A model generated the notes under the pieces. It saw nothing but the letters and a program-made list of their open reading frames with translations, ran no database searches and was not told the DNA's origin. DNA of 64,000 nucleotides, taken from Nelumbo lutea. Lineage: Eukaryota > Streptophyta > Magnoliopsida > Proteales > Nelumbonaceae. The position numbers were made by a program, and so were the translations under genes. Where the stretch lies: the NCBI GenBank assembly GCA_022828595.1, contig JAKGHH010000001.1:73218401-73282400 (forward strand), written 5' to 3'. Shown piece after piece: positions 1-11,408 of this stretch; the stretch's first letter is position 1; every line of letters begins with the position of its first letter.

Positions 1-872
1 ATGCATCCCATGAACTTCATCGATCATGACGTAGAATCCTTAACAATTTTACAATGTCACGGATTTTTATCACAGATCCATCTATTATTTCCAACCCATC
101 TTGCACTATTAAATTCAAAATGTATGCAACACAACACACATGAAGGAATTTGCCATCATACGAAAGTGCTTTTTGAAAATTCAACCAAGATCTATAAACA
201 TTAATAAATGTTTCATTAGCTAGCTAAAGCATTATCCAATGTAATTGAGAACAATTTATTCTCAATTTCCCACTCTTTCAACACTTTTGAAACCATATCT
301 GTAATGGTAACACCAGAGTGAGGGGGTGGAAAGTGGCAAAAACTGAGTATCCTCTTATGCAAACACCAATCAACATCTACAAAATGTACTTTAATGCAAA
401 TATAGGACTCTGTCGTGATAGAAGTCTAAATATCCACTGTAAGATTAATTCTACCATTGATGGAATGCAACAAATCATAAAACCGTTTCTTCTCTCTCTT
501 ATATAATCTAAAAATATTGGTGTTCCGTGTAATATGCCAAACATCAGAATTCAAAACACTATGAGCATTTCTATTTCCTTCATGCTTTACATATGAGAGA
601 GAATAGTCATGCCTTATTATTGCCACTGCCATCGCTTCCCTATATGCAACTTCATCAAATATGTGAGTCCTATTTCAAGGACTATGGGTATCAACTATCC
701 TTTCTTTACATGTTTTCATATGTTGTCTAAAATTGGATGTGCCATAATTAGAATCTATAATGTATGTTTTTTCATAGAACTTACACTTCGCTTTTGGTTT
801 CCCATCATCATCAATAAACTTTTCAAAAACTCCCCCATACATTTGAAAACCTCTTTTTCCACTAGTAGAACT
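1..872 (-). pseudogene. hAT-superfamily transposase, N-terminal half, decayed
   Basis: Read on the minus strand this gives a BED-type zinc finger (about 700-835: VFEKFIDDDGKPKAKC, later NYGTSNFRQHMKTC). The usual N-terminal hAT blocks follow: IIRHDYSLSYVKHEGNRNA, then RNTNIFRLYKREKKRFYDLL, then INLTVDI-stop-TS, where the family normally has a Trp. Next come TESYICIKVHFVDVDW and KLFSITLDNA. The order and spacing fit plant Ac/RICESLEEPER-type transposases, which bind terminal repeats and excise DNA with a DDE-type RNase H fold. The second finger cysteine is Tyr (CKFY), and several stops and frameshifts break the frame. The catalytic C-terminal part would lie beyond position 1. It could be a relic of an autonomous element or of a domesticated gene; the decay favours a dead transposon. 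Confidence 0.85.
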
Positions 873-2030
873 TAGACTTCAGACATTTTCAACAAAATCT
901 AGAAAAAAAACATGTAAACATACAATTTTTGTGTATGACAAAGAGAAAAAAAAATACATATTTCATATTGTAAGTGTACGAGAAAAAAGAGAAATAATAC
1001 AAAAAATAGCATTCATTATATGTAGCCATGAACAAAATTAAGTACATAGCATAAAGACATTAAGTTGAAGTTGACAATGAAATCAGTTTGTGGCATAAAT
1101 GAAAATTTTCATGGATAGCATTGATAGATAGAGATAAACTCCCTATCCCAATAAAAAATTCTTTAACAAAAAGATTGTAGGGTTATTTGAACCGAAAAAG
1201 TTCATGTTCATAAAATTTTCACCTTATATCTTTAGTTTTTTTTTTCTCAGTATCTCCCCATCTTCACTGTTTTATTTTTTTGTTTTTTTGTTTTTGTTTT
1301 TTTCATGTGTTTTGAAGGCAAAAGCAATGGAACCTTCATTTCATAAATTGAGTACAAAATTTTATCTGGTGATTCAAATAAAATTTTGGGTAAGCAAAAA
1401 TGACTTCTGGTTATCATGTTGCTTTATATTTTGTGTTCGCTTTAGGTTATATGACAAGGTTTTAACATTTAAGTAAAATAAAAAGCGAAAAAACAAGGCC
1501 AATGATCCTACCTCTCTCTTGGTTGGTTCACAAATGGATTGGATGGATGGTCATCAATTTATAAAAGGATACTTATCCTTTAGAAACACGAGTGGCAAGT
1601 CAAAACCCCCAACAAATCACATGATCCCTATCAATCTAACAGACACCAAAAATCGAATGTCTTTAACCTTTGTTTCTCTTTGGGACCAATCAATCAACCA
1701 AACTATGAAACTAACACATACCCAAACTACATGAACCCAAGAGAGGGTTAAAAAAAATACATTCGAACGAATAGAGAAAACAAAACAAGAATAAACAAAT
1801 TCAAGGATGCTCCTCCAGATGGAATAATGATTTCATACAATAATTTGAGTTCTCGTTCTGTAAATACTAATATGGTCATTAGATCCTACATTCTCGACAT
1901 CTTCAACACCAAGTTTAGAAAAGCTTTAAAGAAGATGAGCAACGTCAAAAGATTTACCTATCCAAACTCTCTTGGTTGCTTCAATGGTGGAACTAGTAGA
2001 GAGTTGCACTCCCCTTAGAACTATGAAAAT
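873..2030. other. A+T-rich spacer, no gene seen
   Basis: Short open frames here show no recognisable motif. T-runs occur around 1230-1310 and A-runs around 900-955. There is no clear promoter, RNA gene or transposon terminus. Confidence 0.5.
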
Positions 2031-2409
2031 TTTTTATGGTGAGTGGATTGAAACCCTAACAACTTTCGACCTTGCACTCGATCTGATGACTAGTGGAACA
2101 AAGAAAACCTTAAATGGATTAATCTTCGATGGTGGAAGTTCGTTCAACTGAGAACTAAGAAAAACCCTGAGATATTTGTTCGACAACAAACTCTTGCAAT
2201 AGCTTCTCTCTTGACCCTCTCCTTGACCCAAGTGATCCTAACCCTTTTTGACCAATGGGTACACTCAACCCAACCCACCGTAACCCTCTCCTTGAGCCTA
2301 ATGGGTCATTTGACCCATATAACCCACTGCTGAAATGGGTGGGTATGGGTGGGTTTTGAAGCGGGTGGGTTGGGTGGGTCAAAAGGGTCAGGGTCAAGAT
2401 TGCTACCCC
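2031..2409. mobile_element. Truncated hAT-like terminal region with G-rich repeats
   Basis: The right side ends in GATTGCTACCCCTA (about 2398-2411), the mirror of the TAGGGGTG start seen on the intact hAT elements of this window. Inside it, GGGT and GGGTT repeats accumulate, with matching CCCA repeats at about 2265-2330. No left terminus or target duplication was found, so it is probably a one-ended remnant. Confidence 0.4.
2337..2378 (+). repeat. Two adjacent G-quadruplex motifs
   Basis: Positions 2337-2353 read GGGTGGGTATGGGTGGG and 2363-2378 read GGGTGGGTTGGGTGGG. Both satisfy the four-run G3 rule with loops of 1-3 bases. They sit in the subterminal part of the hAT-like remnant. Confidence 0.75.
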
Positions 2410-2851
2410 TACGTGTGATATTAGAAACCTGCATTAGAGGAAAAGAAAAAATCTATGATGCCGGAAAACACCGAAAGGGCTTTAACCAAATTACCAAAAT
2501 ATTCTGTAAATTTTGATGAAAATTTAAAAACCCCACACTTGATTAATTTGTTGATTGGTCATTGATTGTAAGATTTTCCTATATAGTGTCTTTTCGACAT
2601 CATCTTACCAATAAAAAATGTCTTTCTAACATCTTAGTTGGAACAATTATAATGTCCTAAGATTTATGTGTGAATTATGATACATCAATATGAGTGTGGG
2701 GTAAAAAAGTAGTTACAATCAACCTTGGCTTCCGACATCAGAGGTTTTCCATTTTCCTATTTAACAGTTACGTAATTACATTGAAGCCCCATTCGGTGCC
2801 ACTTAAAGCTGAAGTATTAAAGTGCTCCATACGAAAAAAAAAAATCATTTA
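2410..2851. other. Spacer, nothing recognised
   Basis: A+T-rich sequence without an open frame or repeat that I can name. Confidence 0.5.
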
Positions 2852-2957
2852 GGCTCAATTTGAAAGGAGTACAAATACAAATATATAGTGCAAAATCTTG
2901 TATTTTGTATATACAAATATACAAAATGCAAATATATAATACAAAAATTTCCAATTA
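2852..2957 (+). mobile_element. Tourist-type MITE, copy A (right end degenerate)
   Basis: It starts GGCTCAATTTGAAAGGAGTA after TTA and runs through the same A+T-rich core as the better copies at 45962, 53941 and 59396. The right terminus has decayed and no clean duplication is left. Confidence 0.55.
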
Positions 2958-3099
2958 GTACCCTGTGCTTTGGGCCTAGTGCATTTTGGCCCCCGAAATT
3001 TAAAATTCAACAATTCAGTACCTGAATTTTCAAAATGTGTCACTTTAGTACTTGTCGTTAACCAATCCATTATTCAACCGTTAAGTGGAATTTTAAAAG
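2958..3099 (+). repeat. MULE-like MITE fragment
   Basis: It contains TTCAAAATGTGTCACTTTAG and later ACCGTTAAGTGG. These resemble the left arm of the element at 55283-55690. It abuts the truncated copia element, so the copia probably broke into it or was deleted against it. Confidence 0.35.
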
Positions 3100-5436
3100 A
3101 CACAAATGCCCTTCCTGTGTCATCTAATGTTCTTTATCAACCATCCAAACATCCAAACATTTGAAAAGACACAAGTCCTTTCTCAATTCTACCCTGATAT
3201 TCGAACCTCAAATAATCTCACACCAAGAATTTTTGGCTGCACTGCCTTTGTTCATGTCCATAATAAGGGAAAACGGATCCACGAGCAATCAGGTGTGTCT
3301 TCTTGAGATATTCCCCAATTCAGAAAAGTTACAAATGTTATCATCCAACCACCAGAAAATTCTACACCTCCATCGATGTCACATTTGAGGAGGGACAATC
3401 ATTTTTCACTCAACCTTATCTTTAGGGGGAGCCCTCATTAATGGAAGATAAGGCCTCGGATCTACTCTCTTTAGATGTATTACCATCCTCACAGTCATCC
3501 AATCATCAAGAATCACATCCCTCTGAGCCCCACATTCCTGAGTCTCAACAAGAGTCAAACAACCTGGCCATTGAACCAAATTCAGACACTATTAACCCCA
3601 CCAATGATGTGCATAATGATGTGAGATATATATAGGTTTACTCTAGGAGAAGAAATCCAAATCATCAACTTGTACAAGTCCAAGATTTAACTCCTAATCT
3701 TGTAATAGAGGGATATGCAAAACCTGAACCAACACCTTCACAGTCTGAGTATGACCTACCTATTGCACTGAGAAAATGAACCAAAGAATTTACCAAACGC
3801 CCATTGTACCCTTTAGCCAAATCTGTGTCGTTCCAAAGATTCTCTAAATTCCATAAAAGTTTTTCTAGCCATCCTTAACACCATCCAATTCCTAATACTC
3901 TAGCTAAGGCACTTTCTAATAAGGAGTGGAGAAAAGCCATGAGAGTGGAAATGGAGGCACTAGAAAAGAACAACACATGGGAAGTTGTGGATCTACCAAG
4001 AAACAAGAAGACTGTAGGTTGCAAATGGGTGTTCACAATTAAGTACAAATCTGATTGGTCGTTAGAAAGGTACAAAGCACAATTGGTAGCCAAGGGATAT
4101 ACATAGACTTATGGGGTAGATTATCAGGAAACTTTTGCCCCAGTAGCTAAAATGAATACAGTAAGGTTGTTGTTGTCTTTGACTGCTAACTATAATTGGG
4201 ATTTGCAAATGTTTGATGTAAAGAATGCATTTCTCCATGGTGATCTAGAAGAGGAAATATACATGGACATTCCACCGGGCTTTGGAGAAGGCATTAAAGA
4301 GAACAAAGTTTGTAGGTTGAAGAAAGCACTATACGACCTCAAACAATCTCCGAGAGCATGGTTTGGAAGGTTTACAAAGGTGAAACTTAGTACAGGTTAT
4401 AAGCAAAGTCAAGGTAACCACACATTGTTTATCAAACACATAGCCTCAGGGGAAGTTACTGCACTATTAGTCTATGTGGACGATATAATCGTTACTGGGA
4501 ATGATAAAAAGGAGAATGAAGCATTGAAAAACTGTCTTTCCAGAGAATTTGAGATAAAAGACTTGGGGAGACTAAAGTATTTTCTCAGAATTGAAGTTGC
4601 ACATTCTAAACAATGCATCTTTATCTCTCAACAAAAGTATATTGTTGATCTTTTGAGAGAAACGGAAAATATGGCGTGTTAACCAGCTTCCACGCCTATA
4701 GATCCCAATCATAAACTTAGAGAAGCCAGCGTCAATGCAAGTGTAGACAAGGAGATGTTCCAAAGACTGGTTGGAAAACTCATTTATCTTGCACATACAT
4801 GGCCAGATATTGCATACGATGTAAGTGTAATAAGTCAGTTTATGCATAATCCTAAAGAAGTTCATCTGCAGGCTGCTCATTGAATTCTACACTATTTGAA
4901 AGCCAATCCAGGAAAAGGAATTTTATTCAGAAGAAATGGGGGACTGGCTCTTAAAGCATATACAAATGCCGATTATGCAGGATGTCCAGTAGATAGACGG
5001 TCCACTTCCGGTTACTGTACCTTCTTGGGAGGAAACTTAGTCATTTGGAGGAGTAAGAAGCAAAATGTAGTGGCTTGGTCAAGTGCAGAGGCAAAATTTA
5101 GGGCTATGGCACAAGGAGTGTGTGAATTACTCTAGTTGAAGATAATTTTAGAAGACCTGAACATTCCATGAGAAGAGCCTATGAAACTATATTGTGATAA
5201 CAAGTCAGCCATCAATATTGCTCACAATCATGTTCAACATGACAGGACGAAAGACATCGAAATTGACCAACACTTTATAAAAGAGAAACTGGACAGCAAG
5301 TTGATTTGCACTCCCTATAAGTCTACAAAAGAACAACTGGCCGATGCACTTACTAAAGGGCTCAATAGTACAGACTTTAGAAGAATTATAGCCAAGCTGG
5401 GAATGGAGGGTCTCTATTCACCAGCTTGAGGGGGAG
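3100..5436 (+). pseudogene. Ty1/copia pol remnant: integrase end, RT, RNase H
   Basis: This is the 3' half of a copia polyprotein, which copies element RNA into DNA and inserts it. The integrase C-terminal motif TPRIFGCTAFVHVH is near 3215. The copia RT runs about 3900-4680, with WEVVDLPRNKKTVGCKWVF, then FDVKNAFLHGDLEEEIYM, then LLVYVDDIIVTG; the catalytic YVDD is intact. RNase H follows at 4890-5430, with TNADYAGC, SSAEAKFRAM and LYCDNKSA. The first RNase H block has TNAD where TDAD is usual. Stops interrupt it near 3635, 4107, 4681, 4883, 5135 and 5171. Gag, protease, most of integrase and the 5' LTR are absent. Confidence 0.93.
5427..5436 (+). other. Copia polypurine tract
   Basis: TGAGGGGGAG stands directly before the TGTTGG start of the LTR, the usual place for plus-strand priming of reverse transcription. 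Confidence 0.7.
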
Positions 5437-5658
5437 TGTTGGAAAACGTGGGGTTACTGGTGCATATCTATATTTGGTAGTTGTGTAAAAATAGAATTGT
5501 ATATATTCCTAGGATTGTGGAATGATTGATTTAGAAAGTTTTTCTTTCTATTTCTTTCTTTCTATTCTTGTGCTTTCTATCTATTGCAACAGCTTACTGT
5601 ATAAATATGTCGATGGGCAATAGAATGAAATACGTCAATATTCTACCATTCCAAAACA
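5437..5658 (+). repeat. Copia 3' LTR (222 bp)
   Basis: It begins TGTTGGAAAACG just after the polypurine tract and ends TTCCAAAACA, giving the TG...CA ends and short inverted ends expected. No second copy is present upstream, so the insertion cannot be dated by LTR comparison. Confidence 0.75.
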
Positions 5659-5766
5659 CCATTATAGTTATCCCCTTGTCTCTCTTATATTATTACTAGT
5701 GGAGACTTGTGAGATGCGCTAGCTTTGTTAAATAAAATTGAAGCAAAAGGTATTATTATTTTTAAA

Positions 5767-7534
5767 GGATAAATTACAAAGACCCTGTATACTATGGGGT
5801 CTGTGAGAAAGACCCCCTTGTACTATGATCATAAGACAAAGACTCATTTCCGTTAGTTTTTGTTAAAATCTACCGTTACAATATTTTTTGATTCACATAC
5901 TACCCTTATAATAAGAAAAATACTATTCATCGACGAGGATGGAGTGCTGGTTTGGTATGTGGAAAACTCCTCCAAACCAAACCAACCAACATTTGGTTGA
6001 CGGAATTGGCCTAAAGGTTGCTGTTAATTCATTTCTTGGAGTTCGTTGATGGAATGTCCCTGGAAAGGCAGCAATTTTTTTCCAAAACGACGAGGCATGC
6101 GACATCTGCACACAATGGCAAGGAATCAAGAACTTTTATCACTGCCCAAACTGATCCATTTCCATGCACAAAAAACACCGGAAGTGGTTTTGGTACCAGC
6201 CGTCGAGATTTTGCTGGTGATTGGAGACTTTTCATAGAGAAATTAAGCGACCAGATTTAGAACGACGAGGAATCAAAGGTTGAAGTTGAAGCATTTCATC
6301 AGATCGGTGACGATGAAGAAAACCCTAGAAACCTCAACTATGGTGGGATTTTGATAAAAGGAGGCATGGGCTTTGTTTTTCTAAAGGCAAGTTTTAAGTC
6401 TTACAAAGAACTAAAAAAATCTAGTAAAACTAGTTTTGTAATTTCTGAAAACAAGGCAAGTTTTAAGTCTTACGAAGAACTAAAGAAATTGAGAGTGAAA
6501 ATGCAACAAAAACACAGAAATTGGTAAAGGAAAACGTAGAGGAAAAGGCAAAAAGGATAAAAAAAATAACGACAACAAGCTTAAGTAATTCAACAGATCT
6601 CAAGCCTTGGAAGAAAATCATAAAGTCTAAGAATTTGAATTCAAAGAACTCAACCAAAAATAATGTTAACTAGAAACCGAAACAAACACATAGTATTATA
6701 ATTAAGAAAGAAACTTCAAAGCTAATGAATCAGTCAAGAAATTTACCGGAACTGTAGCTAGCTGGACTCGAGCATCAGCGGTGACGATCGCAGACACAAC
6801 AGCACTTATAGTGTCCATGGTGTTATTAACGCCCCTCATGTCTCCTCTTGTCGATCAAAACTACCCTAATTTTATCCAAAAGCAATGGTTATTTCCTCGC
6901 CAATAATGACCCTAAATCCAACTACCCTGATTCTTACGACTCCGGTAAAACCATAACTTCCAGATCAAGAAAGAATTCAATCACGGTAATCTGAATTTTG
7001 TACCAAAACCAACAAAAGATAAAAATAGAGAGAGAGAGAGAGGAGTGGAGGAGAAGAGAAACAAGTAAGGAACATTAATCTATAAAAGAACCAGAAAAGA
7101 TCAAAGCAATCTCGGTCTTGACTCGTGGATGTCAAACACACAATTAACTATTGAGCTGGAAAACTGATTTACAGAAAGCCCTTCATTAGACTCCTAATTT
7201 TTTGCTGTAGCCTGCAGAGTGCAACTGCCGAATTCACAAAGGTATTCCTGGAAGAAACAGTAGTAATTAATAGCAACCCTGAGGCCAATTCCGTCAACCA
7301 AATGTTGGTTGGTTTGGATTGGAGGAGTTTTCCACATACCAAACCAGCACTCCATCCTCGTTGGTGCCTTTTCCATTCTCTTCGTGTGTCGTGAGGTTAG
7401 GGAAAATGAACAGTGTTTTTTTAATTATAAGGGTAGTATGGAGCAGAAAGCTAACGGAAAGGGATCTTTGTCACAAAACAAAGTATAAGAAGTCTTTGTC
7501 ACAAATCTCATAGTACGAGTCTTTGTAATTTACC
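5767..7534. mobile_element. Mutator-like element with long terminal inverted repeats
   Basis: The left arm (5767-6030) and the right arm (about 7262-7534) are inverted copies. They share the outer ATTACAAAGAC and, further in, GAGTGCTGGTTTGGTATGTG and TTGGTTGACGGAATTGGCCT. The right arm has roughly 50 extra bases near 7370-7410. Long inverted repeats without an internal transposase are typical of non-autonomous MULEs. Flanks are T-rich (ATTTTTAAA left, TTTTTTTAA right), so the 9-bp duplication cannot be fixed. The interior (6031-7261) has no MULE transposase motif. One broken frame near 6085-6180 has a CDIC...FYHCPN spacing faintly like a DC1 finger; I do not rely on it. Confidence 0.8.
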
Positions 7535-8161
7535 TTTTTTTAAATTTATTTAATATTAAAAATAATGGAACATATAAGTGGAATACTTCGAACATTTTCA
7601 ATTGAGCTTAGCCGTCAAGTCCAACTCAAGCATTCCTTCACTTTTTCTAATTTCTATTAATGTTTATTAATTATTATTTCAAGTATAATTTGAAGGGTTT
7701 TAATTTTTATTAATTATTAATTTTGTTAATAAAATAAAATTTATCTATTGATTTGGTATGATTAGATAAAGTTGTATTAAACTTATTATTATTTTTAAAT
7801 TTGCATGAATTTAAATGGACTTTGAATTAATAAAAAAATAATTGTAAAATTAATCATTTTTAAATGAGAGCATGCCTATTGAATTTCCGGCCCTTTTTTG
7901 GACATTTTCTTTAAATATTTTGTGTGTAAATAGTGAACTCCCTCTAAATAGGGTCTGTGTCATTCATGGAGCTCAAAAAAAGTTTATAACGATTTTATTA
8001 TCATGGAATCTTGAGCACCAAGTAACACATAGCCGATGAGAGATAATGAAGTTGTCCTACTTGTGGGAAAAATGAAGTTTAGATGCAAAACTTTCAATAC
8101 TAAAATCATTCTTTCTGAGTCCACAAAAGTAGAAAAGATAGAATGATGAATGATCCATAAG
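7535..8161. other. A+T-rich spacer
   Basis: Mostly TTTATTAATTA-type sequence up to about 7870, then ordinary spacer. Nothing recognised. Confidence 0.5.
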
Positions 8162-8245
8162 ATGTCATCATCGGGAGATGTTTACAATATACGGCAGGGA
8201 TGTGATGTGTTGTGGGATGTTGTGGGGGGCTGATTTGCTCTCTAC
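8162..8245 (+). mobile_element. Half copy of the 63.5-kb MITE family
   Basis: ATCATCGGGAGATGTTTAC, then GGCAGGGATGTGATGTGTTG and TTGTGGGG follow the same order as the right half of the element at 63507-63697. The left half and clean ends are missing. Confidence 0.55.
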
Positions 8246-8876
8246 GGTCATAAGAGAAGAAAAAATGAAGGTTATGAAATTTCAATCCTACCTCATGGTA
8301 TCTGCAGCTCACACAGGGACACCTTACAGACACATCCACTGTACATTGAGAACATCTCTCGTGAATAATAACTTATAAGTATGGAAGATGTTCCCAATGC
8401 ATGGTAGGAAGTGCGTATGAGGTCGGTGTGAGGCGTCCTGTGTGAGGAGCAGATCCAGTCTCCTTCCTACGCACCCATATCTAATCAAGTCAGCATTGTC
8501 GAACCTCGAAATAAATGGATGCATACTTGCAGAAACAAACCATGTTAACAATATGTTATATATTCTTTTGTTTTTTTTTTTTTTTGTAAAACATATGTTA
8601 TATGTTCCTCCTCTTAGCAGAGAACTCCATGGCCCTTAAAGAAGGAAAAGATATATAAAAGGATAAAATTAAAAAAAAAAAGGATAATTTCTTTCATAGA
8701 TTTGGTGTGGTTGGTTGCATAAGGGATTTGAAATGAAAATGGAAAAAAAAAAAACGATAATGGAAGATGCAAAAATAAAAAATAAGACGATTTGGAAACC
8801 AAACATCTCTGGAAGATGACATGTTATAACAAATAAAGAAAAACATCAACAAAACATGAAGATCATTTTTAATCAC
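8246..8876. other. Spacer, nothing recognised
   Basis: Includes a T-run at 8567-8585 and A-runs near 8670 and 8745. The sequence around 8290-8345 may be another scrap of the MITE at 8162. No gene seen. Confidence 0.45.
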
Positions 8877-8999
8877 CTCCAAGCCATATTGGCAAATATT
8901 GGGACCGTCTTTTTGGCTAGAAAAGTGCAAAACTGGCGGGTCTGTGATGGAAGTGCATTTCAGGTCTTCACCCACTCCTGAAGTAGCCTTGAACAACTC
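8877..8999 (-). CDS. Exon-like block, 41 codons, product unknown
   Basis: On the minus strand a good acceptor (TTTTGGTTTGCATAG) precedes 123 open bases, followed by GAG|GTGATT. The peptide starts ELFKATSGVGEDLKCTSITD and ends DGPNICQYGLE. Both borders fall in phase 0, so exon length and splice sites agree. I do not recognise the protein. It may be an exon of a gene with transposon-filled introns, a relic, or chance. Confidence 0.3.
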
Positions 9000-9616
9000 C
9001 TATGCAAACCAAAAGAGGCGCTAATAAGCTACAAATGAACATGAAAAGAAAAAACAAAAAATAAAGAAAAGAAACCTACAATATGAGATGCTGGATGGTG
9101 ACAGCAAACTTACAATCTTAAACAAACAACATTCAAAAACAGATGTGAGAAAACGAAACTAAAAAAGAAACAAAATGAAGATAACCAACCTCCAATGGGC
9201 TGAGACTGCGACTATTAAATTGAAAGTGGAAAGGATTGCGGTGAGAAAACAAACAAAAAAAAAGAAAACCAGTGAGAGACATTTTGGGAGGGGACAGAAA
9301 CAAACCTAATGAGAAGCAGATCATAGCAATTTCAAACTTTTAACATTCTTCGCTTGACTAAATTCTATTACCATTTACATTAGCCTTTAAAGTTGAAAAC
9401 CAATCCAAGATATCCATTTTAATTACCGTAGTTTCTAAATTTGAATTCACTAGTACTGATTTCACGTTTTCCATGTATAGCATGATGGTTATGGAAGTGA
9501 GAGTGACTGAGTGGGTGATGATATGACAGATTAGGAGTAGTGGGAAGGGGAGAGGAGAGAGAGTCAAGGAGAACTAAACCTGTTGGGCTGGGCTTTGCTT
9601 TTACATTTATAGAACT
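9000..9616. other. Spacer
   Basis: A-rich to 9330, with a GA-rich stretch near 9540-9570. No gene or transposon end recognised. Confidence 0.45.
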
Positions 9617-9965
9617 AGGAATGACCCCTTACTAAGAACGGGACCATTAATCTGAATTATTTAAAATTTAAAATTATTTATATTAGATATTTAGGTTAGG
9701 CTTTTTATTTGATTTAAGAGACTTTCCATGTTTTATCTACAGAATGACCCCATACTAAGGGGCAACTATAGTATCATTTAATTTAAATTTTATTATTTAA
9801 CTATAAAAAAATAAATTAGAAAAATTAACATGGGTCTTACATCTTTGTAATTGGCAATCTATTCTGACCTACTTTGTTTGAAAACCACTATTAATTTATG
9901 TTGTTTTTAATATGATTTAAGAGATTAAATGAGGTCTTATTTGTTAATAGTAACCCACTTTAATT
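9617..9965 (+). repeat. Unclassified repeat family R1, copy 1
   Basis: It starts AGGAATGACCCCTTACTAAG and is closely matched, in reverse orientation, by 41340-41757; shared blocks include TTATATTAGATATTTAGGTT and ACATGGGTCTTACATCTTT. A direct repeat, AATGACCCC-TACTAAG, recurs about 125 bases in. There are no coding motifs. The outer ends are not sharp, so the class is unknown. Confidence 0.7.
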
Positions 9966-10239
9966 TGTATTTACTATTTATTTGATAAATTTATTTTTAA
10001 AAGTTAAATTAGGTTATGCTTCCAAAAAATGTTAAATCTAGTTTGCAATTAATAAATTATTTCATCTAAAAGAATGAAACTCACACCATTTGTATTAATT
10101 TTTTAGTCATTTTTATGAATTTCACTTATTTTTATTTTATCTATTTAATGTTTTGAATATTTTTAAGTTAAATTATTTGTTTAATGGTTACTTTTGAAAT
10201 GGTTGTGTTTGAATAAAATCCAGTTACTACCATAACATT

Positions 10240-10426
10240 TAAAGTGGCCACTTTTTATGGATTAGGATGCTAGGTGTGTGAATTTTAAGAGAGTGGAGTT
10301 ATCATTTTTTTTTTTGTGAGTGGATTGACTTTTTTAAGAGTGAGAATTTAACCTCTTCTAAGATTCTATCTATTGAAATTTTACAATGCCATGTGTCTGA
10401 AGGGTAGGAGTTGTTGCTTGAAGACC
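10240..10426 (-). repeat. Unclassified repeat R2, copy 1, next to (AT)n
   Basis: On the minus strand it begins GGTCTTCAAGC and continues with CACATGGCATTGTAAAA. The same order is found at 24550-24740. In both copies the GGTCTTCAAGC end faces an (AT)n tract, here 10435-10450. Confidence 0.55.
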
Positions 10427-10452
10427 TTCCTTTAATATATATATATATATGT

Positions 10453-10830
10453 TTAGGCCCGAGCCTGAGCCCGGTCCGATCATCGGGCTTAGGTCTTGAG
10501 CCTGAGCCCAGCCAAAAATTTGGAAAAAAGTTTTTTTCTTTTTTATTCAATTAAAAACTATTTTATTTATATTAAAAGAACTTAAAACCTAAAAAAAATA
10601 ATTAGATCTCACTATTACTTGAAAAATAAAGAAAAATATTATATATATTATCAAAAATATATTATTATTATATAATACACTTTCAAGTCGGGCTTAGGTT
10701 TGGGCTTGGGCTAGGCTTTTTTGAGAAAGCCTGAGCCTGACCTTTTATGTCCGAGCCCAAGCTTACAAGTCTAAAATCCTATCCCAACCTAGATTGGGTC
10801 GGGCCGGGCTGGGCCAGCCCATGAGCAGAG
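10453..10830. mobile_element. GC-rich inverted-repeat element, hAT-like, degenerate
   Basis: A left arm rich in GCCCGAGCCTGAGCCCGG (10454-10514) and a right arm rich in GGGCTTGGGCTAGGC and GGGCCGGGCTGGGCC (10681-10821) flank an A+T core. This layout matches the better-bounded hAT element at 50979-51600. Clean termini and a duplication were not found. Confidence 0.5.
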
Positions 10831-11408
10831 AATGCAGGGTGGGGGTAATGGAGCAAGGAGAGGCATGGTGACGTGGAATGTCTTGCTATATAGATAGAAT
10901 TACTTAATTATTATAATAATAAAATAATTAATATAATAACAATTATATGTTAATAATAATATTATTATATTTTATTATATAGGATAATTGTTTAATCGAT
11001 TTGTTAAGGTTATGTTTGAAAGCGATGTAGAACTCTATCAATGTAAAAGTCTAGCGATGGAATTCAACAATGATGGTTGCAAATCTGAACCAAAAGTGGA
11101 GTTTTACATCGATCTTGATTTACATCGCAAACAAATGCCAACAAAATGAAGCAATGATGAAGTTTTACATCAATACTGATTTACACCATAAATAAATGCA
11201 GCCTAAAAAGTCAAATAAGGTTTTTCACATATAGGGTTAAAATAGTTAATTATCACTTTTTAGAACTCAACATTCACATTTCAAACAACATTCTATGCAT
11301 TTAGACTTTAGAATCAATATAAGTTTATCAACTCCATCAATGCATCTTTAAAAGTAATTATTATAGTTTTAATTTCATTTAGAGTTACAATTCAATGCAA
11401 ACAAATAG
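10831..11408. other. A+T-rich spacer with MITE-like scraps
   Basis: 10905-10990 is nearly pure A+T. 11008-11210 repeats a TTTACATCGATCTTGATTTAC-like motif twice, and CAAACAAATAGGCCCTAAG near 11400 resembles a MITE end. No gene. Confidence 0.4.

Noticed and set aside
1204..1476. 90-codon Phe/Leu-rich frame resembling a membrane protein
   Set aside because: Encoded by poly-T stretches; no conserved motif and no gene context.
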